A DNA stretch of 64,000 nucleotides from an uncultured Clostridium sp. (GTDB lineage: Bacteria > Bacillota > Clostridia > Lachnospirales > Lachnospiraceae): assembly GCA_937885015.1 (NCBI GenBank), contig CALAAS010000026.1:1-64000 (forward strand). The letters are read 5' to 3'. The translations under genes were made by a program, and so were the position numbers. Each line of letters starts with the position of its first letter. Within the stretch, counting starts at the first letter, position 1. Below, piece by piece: positions 53,695 to 62,208 of the stretch. A model generated the notes under the pieces. It saw nothing but the letters and a program-made list of their open reading frames with translations. It had not been told where the DNA came from and searched no databases.

Positions 53695-53700
53695 GGTATT

Positions 53701-54219
53701 TTACTCCTCCTCTCCCGGAAGAGGGATTTTCCTTGCCTCTCCGTAACATATGATCTCCAACAGCTGCACGAACGTATAATAGATCATGATCACGCCGCTG
53801 ATAGGAAGCGATACGTAAAAGTACGCCAGAGAAATCTTAATCGTTGTTCCCAGATGGGAAATCTGTGCGATCGTATACTGGGCACTGGCCACTGTAAACA
53901 GAATCAGCGCAAAAATCAGAATTACATTGGCAAATCCCATTAAAATAGTACGAACTTTCCCGTGGAACAGATTAATAACCATATCAACTCCGATATGGAG
54001 CAGGTGACGGCTTGCTACCGCACTTCCAAGCATAGTGGTCCATACAAAAATGTAACAGGAGAACTCCGTTGCCCATGGAAGGGACGTTCCGAACCACCGT
54101 AAAATAAACTGTCCAATTACCGCGATGCAAAGCGCAATGGTTGTAGCTCCCAGAAGTACTCTGGACACCACGTATATGACGTCGCCGAATTTGTGAAGTT
54201 TTTCGATTAATTCTTTCAT
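53701..54219 (-). CDS. TRAP transporter small permease (DctQ family), second system
   Basis: A 172-residue four-helix subunit with the WATEFSCYIFVWTTMLGSAVASR segment characteristic of DctQ. It lies 6 bases before dctM and 30 after dctP. Confidence 0.92.
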   Translation of the reverse strand: MKELIEKLHKFGDVIYVVSRVLLGATTIALCIAVIGQFILRWFGTSLPWATEFSCYIFVWTTMLGSAVASRHLLHIGVDMVINLFHGKVRTILMGFANVILIFALILFTVASAQYTIAQISHLGTTIKISLAYFYVSLPISGVIMIYYTFVQLLEIICYGEARKIPLPGEEE

Positions 54220-54249
54220 CTCTCAACCCTTCTTACTGTTTCGTATTCC

Positions 54250-55314
54250 TTATTCTGCTGCTGCCTTAACCATGTCAACCAGTTCTTTCCAGTTGGGATG
54301 ATCTTTGTACATCTTGTCGTATACCGGCTGAACAGCCTCTTTCCATGCATCCAGATCAGTCGGGCGGGTTACGGTATAGCCCTTTTCCTCGTACTCGGCA
54401 ATCTTCGCCTCATCGTTCTCCAGGAACCATGCACGCTGCTCTTCGCCAGCCTCGATTGCTGCCGTCTGAACCAGTTCCTGATCCTCTGCGCTCAGTCCCT
54501 CAAACCACTTGGTTGATGCTACGATGATACCACTGGAATAAAAGTGATGGATATCGCAGATATTGTTTACCACCTCAATGTAACCGTCTGCAGATGCATA
54601 GAGGGCACTGTTATCCGTACCATCTACGACACCGTTCTGAAGGCCCGTGAACTGCTCGCCGGATGCCAGAGCTACCGGAGTAGCGCCAAGCGCCTCATAC
54701 ATGGCAACGCAAACCTCGTTCTGCATACTTCTCATGCGAACGCCCTTCATATCCTCCACCGTGTTTACGGTTACATCCTTAGTAAGAATATTTCTCCAAC
54801 CGTCCTCATGGAAGCCAAGACCCGTAATTCCTTCCACTGCACTCAACTGATCCAGAAGGTTTTTACCAAACTCACCCTCCAGAGCCTTATTTACATGCTC
54901 GCCGCTCTCAAAAAGGAACGGAAGCTCAATGACGCCCAGATCCGGAACGAATCCGCCCAGTGCGCCAGTTCCAACCCAGCCAATCTCCAGATTGCCATTC
55001 TGCACCATCTCTACGCACTCAACCTCGTCAGCCGTCATATCTCCTGCATAAACTTCTACTTTAATGCGGCCCTCGCTTCGCTCTTCTACCAGTTTTTTAA
55101 ATGCGTTTGCACCATAGTCATAGGGAGCTCCCGTACCGCAGACATGAGCCACACGGATGGTCATTTCCGCTGCAGATGTGTCAACGTTGCTGACCGGCGC
55201 GTCTGCCTCCCCCGCTGCTGCCGTCGTTGATGCCGGTTTCTGGCCTCCGGAACATCCTGCCAGCACTGTCATCATCACTGCCATGGTACCGCAAAGTAAT
55301 CCTCTCTTTTTCAT
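54250..55314 (-). CDS. TRAP transporter solute-binding protein (DctP family), second system
   Basis: A 354-residue lipoprotein receptor (lipobox LAGC near residue 20) with VRMRSMQNEV-type MKGVRMRSMQNEVCVAMYEALGATPVALASGEQFTGLQNGVVDGTDN, the ligand-binding DctP signature with conserved arginine. Its operon is led by a proline racemase-family enzyme, so amino- or imino-acid-like carboxylates are plausible ligands. AAAGGAGG precedes the start. Confidence 0.93.
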   Translation of the reverse strand: MKKRGLLCGTMAVMMTVLAGCSGGQKPASTTAAAGEADAPVSNVDTSAAEMTIRVAHVCGTGAPYDYGANAFKKLVEERSEGRIKVEVYAGDMTADEVECVEMVQNGNLEIGWVGTGALGGFVPDLGVIELPFLFESGEHVNKALEGEFGKNLLDQLSAVEGITGLGFHEDGWRNILTKDVTVNTVEDMKGVRMRSMQNEVCVAMYEALGATPVALASGEQFTGLQNGVVDGTDNSALYASADGYIEVVNNICDIHHFYSSGIIVASTKWFEGLSAEDQELVQTAAIEAGEEQRAWFLENDEAKIAEYEEKGYTVTRPTDLDAWKEAVQPVYDKMYKDHPNWKELVDMVKAAAE

Positions 55315-55404
55315 TATATACTTCCTCCTTTATCTTTTCTCCCCACATGGCGGGAGTCATTCTTTACCCCAGTATGCTGTAAGTTCCCCTTGTTTCCCGC
55401 AGAT

Positions 55405-56445
55405 TTATCCCAGTAAAAATCCCTCCGGAAATGGATCATCCGGATCAAACAGCATGGTGCTTTCCCCCATTACAAAAGCTCTTCCGCTGATCTCCGGAAC
55501 GATCGCCGGGATCCCTCCTACCTCTGTCTCTTCCACGATCTGGCAGTGGAACAAGCTTCCAATCAGGCTTTCATGCACAAAGGTCTCTCCCAGCTTCAGC
55601 TTTCCCTCTGCGTGGAGCAGCGCCATCTTTGCGGATGTACCTGTTCCACATGGACTCCGGTCAATCGCGGCCGGCGGGATCACTACCGCATTTTTCACAT
55701 CCGATACCCCTTCTTCTCCCTTCTGGTAGAATTCTACATGGGTTACCTGATTCATGATCTCCAGGTAAGGATGTTTTACCGTTACCTGTTCATTGATAAA
55801 TTTCTTCAGGTAATTTCCTTTTTCTACAATCTCCCTGGCATTTTCCATTTCCAGCGTCAGGTTCATGGCCTCTGCCGGAACGATGGCAAACACATTTCCG
55901 CCATAAGCGATATCCAGTCCAATCTCTCCGTATTCCGGAACCTGTACCTTCACATCCCGGTTCAAAACGAAAGCCGGAGCATTCTTAAAGGTTACCCGTT
56001 TTGCCTTTCCATCTTTTACCTCAATTTTTACACGGACCAGACCGGACGGCGTATCCAGTGTTGCGTATGTATACGGCTCGACTGCCTTCAAAAGGCCGCT
56101 CTCGATCAGGGCCGTAGAAACACCAATGGTATCGTGGCCACACATCGGCATCCAGTTTCCAACCTCATAATACAGCACTCCAAAATCTGCTTCCGGATTG
56201 CAGGGTTTCGTCACAATCGTTCCTGACATTACATCATTTCCCCTGGGTTCAAAGCAAATTGCTTTCCGCAGCCAGTCCTGATGCTCCATCATATACAGCA
56301 TCTTCTTTTCCATGGTATCTCCGGGAATTTCCGGAAAACCAGAAAGGATCGTTCTGGTGGGTTCTCCCTCTGTGTGGGTTTCAATACAGGTAACGGCCAG
56401 ACGGCCCTTCACTTCCGGCAGTCGGAAGTTATCACTCGCTTCCAT
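55405..56445 (-). CDS. Proline racemase-family protein (racemase/4-hydroxyproline epimerase type)
   Basis: A 346-residue member of the proline racemase superfamily. Both catalytic cysteines appear present, in MCGHDTIG (about 98-105) and SPCGTGTSA (about 265), which indicates a racemase or epimerase rather than the Cys-Thr trans-3-hydroxyproline dehydratase. It starts CIETHTEGEPTR, the family opening. It is the first gene of the operon with the second TRAP importer and diverges from the LuxR regulator. Proline and 4-hydroxyproline are the usual substrates. The exact one is not settled by sequence. Confidence 0.9.
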   Translation of the reverse strand: MEASDNFRLPEVKGRLAVTCIETHTEGEPTRTILSGFPEIPGDTMEKKMLYMMEHQDWLRKAICFEPRGNDVMSGTIVTKPCNPEADFGVLYYEVGNWMPMCGHDTIGVSTALIESGLLKAVEPYTYATLDTPSGLVRVKIEVKDGKAKRVTFKNAPAFVLNRDVKVQVPEYGEIGLDIAYGGNVFAIVPAEAMNLTLEMENAREIVEKGNYLKKFINEQVTVKHPYLEIMNQVTHVEFYQKGEEGVSDVKNAVVIPPAAIDRSPCGTGTSAKMALLHAEGKLKLGETFVHESLIGSLFHCQIVEETEVGGIPAIVPEISGRAFVMGESTMLFDPDDPFPEGFLLG

Positions 56446-56807
56446 GTTTGATTCCTCCTAGTCAATTCATTTTTGGCGCCATATTTTTCTGATTATTTCA
56501 CTGAACATATCTTAACATATATAAAAATTACAGGAATCATCTTTTTTGATGCATTATTTTTTCTTTTTTATCCGCGAGGTGTCTTTTAGGTACCTTGCAA
56601 TATTTTTTAGGCTCTATTTTGGTATACTTTGGGATGATTTTCTTATCATTTTCCCTTTTATCCTTGTAAATATAGGCAATTTCAGCTATTATGGAGTCAT
56701 GAATCTAAATTTTTTTATGCATTTTTTATATACTTTTTACTCCACCGGATACTACTCACGCAAACACGTTTTACATACAGAATGCCTGAACAGCAGGAGG
56801 TAACACT
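56446..56807. other. AT-rich divergent intergenic region
   Basis: 362 bases between the divergent racemase and LuxR genes. It is strongly AT-rich and contains long T and A runs, and several -10-like TATACT elements but no clear matching -35 on either strand. An 85-codon frame (56546-56803) is low-complexity, hydrophobic and without a ribosome site, and I do not call it. Confidence 0.5.
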
Positions 56808-57905
56808 ATGGGAAATGACAATCTGTTCACGGAAGCAAAAATTGAAATTGTCAATCAGCTCATTGCCGAGCTCTATGATGATTCCATCGTCTTGCCTAAG
56901 CGCATGGAAAAATTTTTCATGGATTTAAATCATCTCGTATTTTTCGAAAAAGCCAATTTTCTGTTTTATCAGAAACAGGGGCCTACTTATAAGACACATT
57001 CCATTTACACCATTAACTGGAATGACGAGCAGAAAAGAAAATATGAAGAGGACTATTGCCATATGGATGATGTGCTGTCGATTCTGGATTCTGACAGCAA
57101 TGTAACCTTCCTTACCAATCAGGTGTTTAATCAGGAGGTTCGGAAAAATTCACGATACTTTCAGGAATTCCTATTGCCTATGGGACTTCACGACTCCATT
57201 GAGACAAATTTTTCCATTAAAGACCGGAACCTGCGCGGTATTTTTTCCATCCACAGATCCAACGATAAGGCCAACTTCCTCCCTTCCGACCTGACGCTGA
57301 TGCGGCTGTTCCAGCCCCACTTCCGCAACGTATTTAAAAACTTCGGAAAAGAAATGGATATCAACCGCATTTTCTATATTCTGGATCAATACAACTGCAT
57401 CGGTGTGGGCTGCTTTGATGATAAACTGAATTTCATCGGCTGCAACACCATCTATCAGCAATATCTGGAACGCCATGGATTTTTGGACTTTTCCAACAAT
57501 CCTCTTTCCAACTGCTTCCGGAATCTTTGCCGCCAGCTGACTCAGACCGGCGGAATTGCCGGACAGAATATTGAATACAAAATGGAAGACACTCCCCTCT
57601 TTCTGGAGGTTACCAGAACGCGGCTGCAGGATGGACCAGCCCAGGAATGTTTTGCCTGCCTGTTTTTCGATCTATCCTACGTGATGGACCGCACTCTGAC
57701 ACAGATCTCCCAGGATTTCGCCCTGACCGGACGCGAAAAAGATGTACTGGATCTGATCCTGCACGGGTATTCCAATGAACAGATTTCCGCCACGCTTTTT
57801 GTCAGTGTTCCCACTGTCAAAAAACATCTGGCCTCCATTTATTCCAAGATGAATATCAAAAGCCAGAAACAGATTCTGGAACGGATCCACTTTTACGATA
57901 AATAA
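56808..57905 (+). CDS. LuxR-type regulator with N-terminal sensor domain
   Basis: A 365-residue regulator. Residues about 1-170 form a GAF/PAS-like sensor (FFEKANFLFYQKQGPTYK). A middle PAS-like segment spans about 185-290, and a C-terminal LuxR helix-turn-helix spans about 300-360 (LTGREKDVLDLILHGYSNEQISATLFVSVPTVKKHLASIYSKMN). It diverges from the racemase-TRAP operon and precedes the OCD-family gene, the likely targets. The ligand is unknown, and no acyl-homoserine-lactone domain is apparent. Confidence 0.88.
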   Translation: MGNDNLFTEAKIEIVNQLIAELYDDSIVLPKRMEKFFMDLNHLVFFEKANFLFYQKQGPTYKTHSIYTINWNDEQKRKYEEDYCHMDDVLSILDSDSNVTFLTNQVFNQEVRKNSRYFQEFLLPMGLHDSIETNFSIKDRNLRGIFSIHRSNDKANFLPSDLTLMRLFQPHFRNVFKNFGKEMDINRIFYILDQYNCIGVGCFDDKLNFIGCNTIYQQYLERHGFLDFSNNPLSNCFRNLCRQLTQTGGIAGQNIEYKMEDTPLFLEVTRTRLQDGPAQECFACLFFDLSYVMDRTLTQISQDFALTGREKDVLDLILHGYSNEQISATLFVSVPTVKKHLASIYSKMNIKSQKQILERIHFYDK

Positions 57906-57911
57906 ACCACA

Positions 57912-57971
57912 GATAGAAAGCGCCTTTCCTCCAGCCACCTTGACAACGGCCGTGAAAGGCGCTAAACTATC
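57912..57971 (+). other. Long inverted repeat between the LuxR and OCD-family genes
   Basis: AGCGCCTTTC (57919-57928) and GAAAGGCGCT (57954-57963) form ten perfect pairs, extended by GATAG (57912-57916) and CTATC (57967-57971). No T run follows, so it is a structured leader/operator rather than a clear terminator. Confidence 0.6.
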
Positions 57972-58026
57972 GTTATCACTAATCATATTTGATTATTCAT
58001 TAATCGTTTTGCGAAAGGAGTTTGCC

Positions 58027-59004
58027 GTGCTGATACTCAACGAAAAAGACATGTGGAATGCCATCACCCTGGAAGAGGTAATGGACGCCATTGAAGATGC
58101 CTATGAAATTCATAAAAAAGGAAATTATAAGATGCCTGACCGCTTTATCGCCGCCAGAGATAAGAATATGATGCTTTATATGCCCTGTTTTCTGGATACT
58201 GCCATTGGAACGAAAATGCTGGCCGAATTTCCAGAGAATCCATCCCATGGCCTCCCCTATTTAAGCGGCCTGATGATTCTGAATGATGCAAAAACCGGCC
58301 TTCCCCAGGCGATCCTGGACGGAAGTGCCCTGACAGCCATGCGGACCGGAGCCGTAGGCGGCGTGGCGCTTCGCTATCTGGCACACCGGGAGGACACCCG
58401 GGCCGGCCTCATTGGCTGCGGCACCCAGGGACTGCACCAGCTGCTCTACGCCTGTGCCGTCTGCCCCATCACAGATCTGTATCTCTATGATGCATACATA
58501 AAAAATCCGGCTCCTTTTATAGAGAAACTGGCTGCACGGCTGAACCGGCCTGACATCCATTTCCATATCTGCCGCGATGCCAGAGAGGTGGCTGAGAACA
58601 GCCAGATTTTGATATCTGCCACTCAGACCATTGATCCCGTTTATCCAGATGACGAAGAACTTCTCCGCGGCAAATGTTTTGTCGCCATCGGCTCCTGGAG
58701 GCCAGAACGACGGGAACTGCCGGATGCAGTCTGGAAACTCGTGGGAAATGCCTACACCGAACTTCCCTACGCCTGTGAAGAAAGCGGCGATCTGCGCATT
58801 CCTCTGGCCTCTGGCCTTCTGACACAGGAGCGGATCCGCTATATGGAGGATCTGATTTTGGACACCAGAGCCGGCCATCCCCACCCGCAGGCAGAAACAC
58901 GCTGCTTCAAATCAGTGGGGATGGGCCTCTTTGATGTCCGAACCGCTCAGCTTCTCTTTGAAAATGCCCTGAAAAAGGGAATCGGTCAATCCATTGACTG
59001 GTAA
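58027..59004 (+). CDS. Ornithine cyclodeaminase/mu-crystallin-family reductase
   Basis: A 325-residue NAD(P)-binding protein. RTGA is seen (SALTAMRTGAVGG), and the dinucleotide fold is IGCGTQGLHQ. The region that in true ornithine cyclodeaminase holds GDCPGKTEL reads GSWRPERRELPD, as in mu-crystallin and pyrroline-2-carboxylate reductases, so a ketimine reductase role is more likely than cyclodeamination. The GTG start at 58027 is supported by AAAGGAG six bases upstream. Its 3' end overlaps glyA convergently by 19 bases. Confidence 0.88.
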   Translation: MLILNEKDMWNAITLEEVMDAIEDAYEIHKKGNYKMPDRFIAARDKNMMLYMPCFLDTAIGTKMLAEFPENPSHGLPYLSGLMILNDAKTGLPQAILDGSALTAMRTGAVGGVALRYLAHREDTRAGLIGCGTQGLHQLLYACAVCPITDLYLYDAYIKNPAPFIEKLAARLNRPDIHFHICRDAREVAENSQILISATQTIDPVYPDDEELLRGKCFVAIGSWRPERRELPDAVWKLVGNAYTELPYACEESGDLRIPLASGLLTQERIRYMEDLILDTRAGHPHPQAETRCFKSVGMGLFDVRTAQLLFENALKKGIGQSIDW

Positions 59005-60242
59005 AGCGGATATTTCTCACAGAGTTTTGTCACCTCTGCCCGGATATAATCCGCCTGATTCTCAAAATCTGTAGCTGCCAGCCAGATACACTCCGCAATC
59101 TTCGGCATATCTTCTTCCTTCAGACCTCTCGATGTGACAGCTGGCGTTCCAATCCGGACGCCGGAGGTCACAAAGGGGCTTCTGGGATCATTGGGAACTG
59201 TATTCTTATTCAGCGTAATGTACACCTCGTCACAGCGGTTCTGGAGCTCTTTTCCGGAAATATCCATCCCTCGCAGATCCACCAGCATCAGGTGATTGTC
59301 CGTTCCGCCAGTCAGAATTTTAAAGCCCTGTTCCTTCAGTGCCTCAGCCAGAGCCTGGGCATTTTTTCTGACCTGAGCCTGGTATTCCTTAAACTCCGGT
59401 TTCAGCGCCTCGCCAAAGCAGACTGCCTTAGCTGCAATCACATGCTCCAGCGGGCCGCCCTGGCTTCCTGGGAAAATAGCTTTATTGAAATTAAATTTCT
59501 CCGCTGCCTCTTTATTGGCCAGAATCATGCCGCCTCTCGGACCGCGCAGCGTCTTATGGGTTGTTGTCGTTACCACATCGGCATAAGGGATGGGACTCGG
59601 GTGAAGACCAGCTGCCACCAGACCGGCAATGTGTGCCATATCCACCATCAAATACGCGCCAACTTTATCCGCCACCTGACGGAAACGCTTAAAATCAATC
59701 TCTCTGGCGTATGCGCTGGCTCCAGCCACAATCAGCTTCGGCTTTGCCTCCAGCGCAATGCGCTCCAACTCATCATAATCAATAAAACCCTCGTCATTGA
59801 CGCCGTAAGGCACAATATTAAAGTATAAACCTGAAAAATTGACAGGACTTCCGTGAGTCAGATGGCCGCCGTGATCCAGATTCATCCCCATAACCGTATC
59901 TCCCGGTTTCAGCATGGCAATAAATACTGCCATATTTGCCTGCGCGCCAGAATGAGGCTGTACGTTGGCGTAATCGCAGCCAAACAGCTTCTTGGCCCGC
60001 TCGATCGCCAGTGTCTCGATCTCATCCACAACCTCGCAGCCGCCGTAATACCGCTTTCCCGGGTATCCTTCCGCATACTTGTTGGTTAATACCGTTCCCA
60101 TCGCCATCATAACCGGCTCAGAAACAATATTCTCCGATGCAATCAGTTCCAGATTTCTTCTCTGACGGGCTGCTTCTTTCTGAATCGCCTTGCCCACTTC
60201 CGGATCACTGTCCGCAATAAACTGCATAACCTTATCAACCAT
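58986..60242 (-). CDS. glyA: Serine hydroxymethyltransferase
   Basis: Interconverts serine and glycine, feeding one-carbon folate pools. The 418-residue PLP enzyme has the lysine motif VVTTTTHKTLRGPRGG (Schiff base near residue 228), VDMAHIAGLV, and N-terminal ENIVSEPVMMAMG and NKYAEGYPGKRYYGG. Normal length. It converges with the OCD-family gene. Confidence 0.97.
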   Translation of the reverse strand: MVDKVMQFIADSDPEVGKAIQKEAARQRRNLELIASENIVSEPVMMAMGTVLTNKYAEGYPGKRYYGGCEVVDEIETLAIERAKKLFGCDYANVQPHSGAQANMAVFIAMLKPGDTVMGMNLDHGGHLTHGSPVNFSGLYFNIVPYGVNDEGFIDYDELERIALEAKPKLIVAGASAYAREIDFKRFRQVADKVGAYLMVDMAHIAGLVAAGLHPSPIPYADVVTTTTHKTLRGPRGGMILANKEAAEKFNFNKAIFPGSQGGPLEHVIAAKAVCFGEALKPEFKEYQAQVRKNAQALAEALKEQGFKILTGGTDNHLMLVDLRGMDISGKELQNRCDEVYITLNKNTVPNDPRSPFVTSGVRIGTPAVTSRGLKEEDMPKIAECIWLAATDFENQADYIRAEVTKLCEKYPLYQSMD

Positions 60243-60287
60243 GTCTCTCTTCCTTTCTGCTGTATATGATATTGATTGATTATATCC

Positions 60288-61442
60288 TTACGCCAATAAT
60301 GCCTTTGCAGCCGCCTGCAGTGCCGGAATATCGCTGTCTTTCAGAGCGCCGCGTATTGTTACCACTGGTTCTGCAATGGTAATTTCTTTCATCTGCTCTA
60401 AAATTCCCTTCATCGTCCGGGCAGCTGTCGGACCCCAAGATCCGTTCTCAATGAGAGCCACTGTCCTCTTCTGATAATTTTTGCACTGCAGATGGTGCAG
60501 GAAATCCGCCATAAACGGCATAACGCCTGCGTCATAGGAAGACGCCGCCAGAACAATTTTCCCATAGCGGAATGCATCCTCGATCGCCTCTGCCATATCA
60601 TCCCGGGCCAGGTCTGCCATGGCCACCTTCGGGCATCCGGCTTCCTTCAGGATTTCTGCCATCTTCTCCGCTGCCTTCGCCGTATTTCCATGGAGCGTCG
60701 CATAGGCAATGAAAACGCCTTCCGATTCCACACCGTAGGAACTCCAGATCTGGTATTTCTCCAGAGCATTGCGAAGCGCCTCGCCGGAAAGCACCGGCCC
60801 GTGCAGCGGGCAGATCATCTGAATATCCAAAGCGGCCGCCTTCTTTAAAAGTGCCTGGGCCTGCATTCCGTATTTTCCAACAATATTAAAGTAATATCTC
60901 CTCGCCTCGCAGTCCCATGCCTCATCTGCATCCAACGCTCCAAACTTTCCAAATGCATCCGCGCTGAACAGCACATGATCCAGGCTGTCATAGGCTACCA
61001 TAACCTCCGGCCAATGCACCATGGGCGCCATCACAAACGTAAGCTCGTGACGGCCCAGATTCAGGGTATCCCCCTCTTTTACCGTAATCGCACCATTTAC
61101 ATCGGCCTCCGGAAAATAATTAGCCAGCATAGGGAACGTTTTTGCGTTTCCAACCAGCGTAATTCCTGGATACCGCTCTACCAGTGCCTTTACGCTGGAA
61201 GCATGATCCGGCTCCATATGGCTGATCACAAGATAATCCGGCGTTCTGCCCTCCAAAACCTGCTCCAGATTCTCCAAAAATTCAGCTGCCTTATGTTCAT
61301 CTACGGTGTCCATAATCGCAATTTTCTCATCCATAATCACATATGAATTGTAGGAGACACCGTTGGGAACCCGATACTGCCCCTCGAACAGATCAATCTC
61401 CCGGTCATTGACTCCCACATAGCGAATGTCCTCTGTAATCAT
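60288..61442 (-). CDS. FprA-family flavodiiron protein
   Basis: A 384-residue soluble A-type flavoprotein that reduces oxygen or nitric oxide in anaerobes. It has an N-terminal MBL-fold diiron domain (HMEPDH at 75-80, further ligands at VHWPE and PLHGP) and a C-terminal flavodoxin domain (YATLHGNTAKAAEKM). No rubredoxin is adjacent. The start at 61442 has GGGAGG seven bases upstream. It lies between glyA and rpiB on the same strand. Confidence 0.93.
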   Translation of the reverse strand: MITEDIRYVGVNDREIDLFEGQYRVPNGVSYNSYVIMDEKIAIMDTVDEHKAAEFLENLEQVLEGRTPDYLVISHMEPDHASSVKALVERYPGITLVGNAKTFPMLANYFPEADVNGAITVKEGDTLNLGRHELTFVMAPMVHWPEVMVAYDSLDHVLFSADAFGKFGALDADEAWDCEARRYYFNIVGKYGMQAQALLKKAAALDIQMICPLHGPVLSGEALRNALEKYQIWSSYGVESEGVFIAYATLHGNTAKAAEKMAEILKEAGCPKVAMADLARDDMAEAIEDAFRYGKIVLAASSYDAGVMPFMADFLHHLQCKNYQKRTVALIENGSWGPTAARTMKGILEQMKEITIAEPVVTIRGALKDSDIPALQAAAKALLA

Positions 61443-61479
61443 TCCGATTCCTCCCAACTGTTCTGTTTTCTTTTCTTAT

Positions 61480-61923
61480 TTAATCCCGATTTTCAATCTC
61501 CATAATCAGGTCAACCCGGCGCTGATGACGGCCTCCCTCAAATTCCGCCTCCAGCCACTGCTCTACAATCATCTTGGCCAGCTCACTTCCCACAACCCGT
61601 GCTCCAAAGCAGAGTACATTGGAATTATTATGACGCCTTGACATCACTGCCGTATAAGGCTCACTGCAGACGCAGGCCCGAACACCTTTTACCTTATTGG
61701 CTGCCAGAGAAATTCCAAGGCCTGTTCCACAAATAGCAATTCCCAGATCCGCTTCGCCTGAAACGACAGCACGTCCCACCTTTTCTCCATAAACCGGATA
61801 ATCACAGCTCTCCGTGGTATCCGTTCCCAGATTGATAACCTCATGGCCCTTTTCTACTAAAAAATCTAAAATGATTTCTTTCAGTTCCACTGCCGAATGG
61901 TCGTTTCCTATTGCGATTCTCAT
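61480..61923 (-). CDS. rpiB: Ribose-5-phosphate isomerase B
   Basis: Interconverts ribose 5-phosphate and ribulose 5-phosphate (or, in some RpiB-like enzymes, allose or galactose phosphates). The 147-residue protein has the active-site cysteine region AICGTGLGISLAANK, the N-terminal GNDHSAVELKE, and the C-terminal arginine-rich stretch. It has a consensus promoter at 62026-62054. Confidence 0.95.
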   Translation of the reverse strand: MRIAIGNDHSAVELKEIILDFLVEKGHEVINLGTDTTESCDYPVYGEKVGRAVVSGEADLGIAICGTGLGISLAANKVKGVRACVCSEPYTAVMSRRHNNSNVLCFGARVVGSELAKMIVEQWLEAEFEGGRHQRRVDLIMEIENRD

Positions 61924-62025
61924 GTCTCTTCCCTTTCTGCGGCTTTTGCCCTCTCTCTGTTTTCTGTTTCAGCCGAAAATCTCCGGCACCTGTTATGAAA
62001 AATCGAAACCTTTCACTCGATTTTC

Positions 62026-62054
62026 ATTGTAGTAAAGATAAGTTTCATTGTCAA
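62026..62054 (-). promoter_or_regulatory. Promoter of rpiB
   Basis: TTGACA (62049-62054), 17 bases, TACAAT (62026-62031) on the minus strand. The transcript start is followed by GAAAATCGA and a nearly perfect complement TCGATTTTTC, which can form a leader hairpin. Confidence 0.75.
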
Positions 62055-62060
62055 GAAGAA

Positions 62061-62087
62061 GCGACAAAGCTCCTTTCCGCCGCATGG
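62061..62087 (+). repeat. Dispersed 27-base repeat, copy 2
   Basis: Second copy of the segment at 33772-33798 (two mismatches), just upstream of the rpiB promoter. Confidence 0.6.
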
Positions 62088-62106
62088 CGATCCCTGCAGA
62101 ACGTTT

Positions 62107-62138
62107 TGATTTCATAGGACGCATTTTCCCATGAAATC
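62107..62138 (+). repeat. Dispersed 23-base repeat, copy 2, forming a hairpin
   Basis: Bases 62107-62129 match 43921-43943. Here GATTTCATAGGA (62108-62119) and TCCCATGAAATC (62127-62138) form a 12-base stem with one mismatch, so this copy is a near-perfect palindromic unit. Confidence 0.6.
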
Positions 62139-62167
62139 AAAAAAAGGGAGCCGCCCATGCGGCCCCC
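62139..62167 (-). terminator. Terminator of the AGCS gene
   Basis: Arms 62159-62167 and 62146-62154 form a nine-base stem with one mismatch, followed by seven T on the minus strand (62139-62145). It lies 42 bases past the symporter stop. Confidence 0.8.
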
Positions 62168-62208
62168 AAAAATAACAGTTCATATCTGTACAGACGGATT
62201 CAGATCTG

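Noticed and set aside
56546..56803. 85-codon hydrophobic frame in the racemase-LuxR gap
   Set aside because: AT-rich low-complexity translation without a ribosome site.
58027..59004. Call as true ornithine cyclodeaminase
   Set aside because: The GDCPGKTEL-type motif is replaced by GSWRPERRELPD, which fits ketimine reductases of the same family better.
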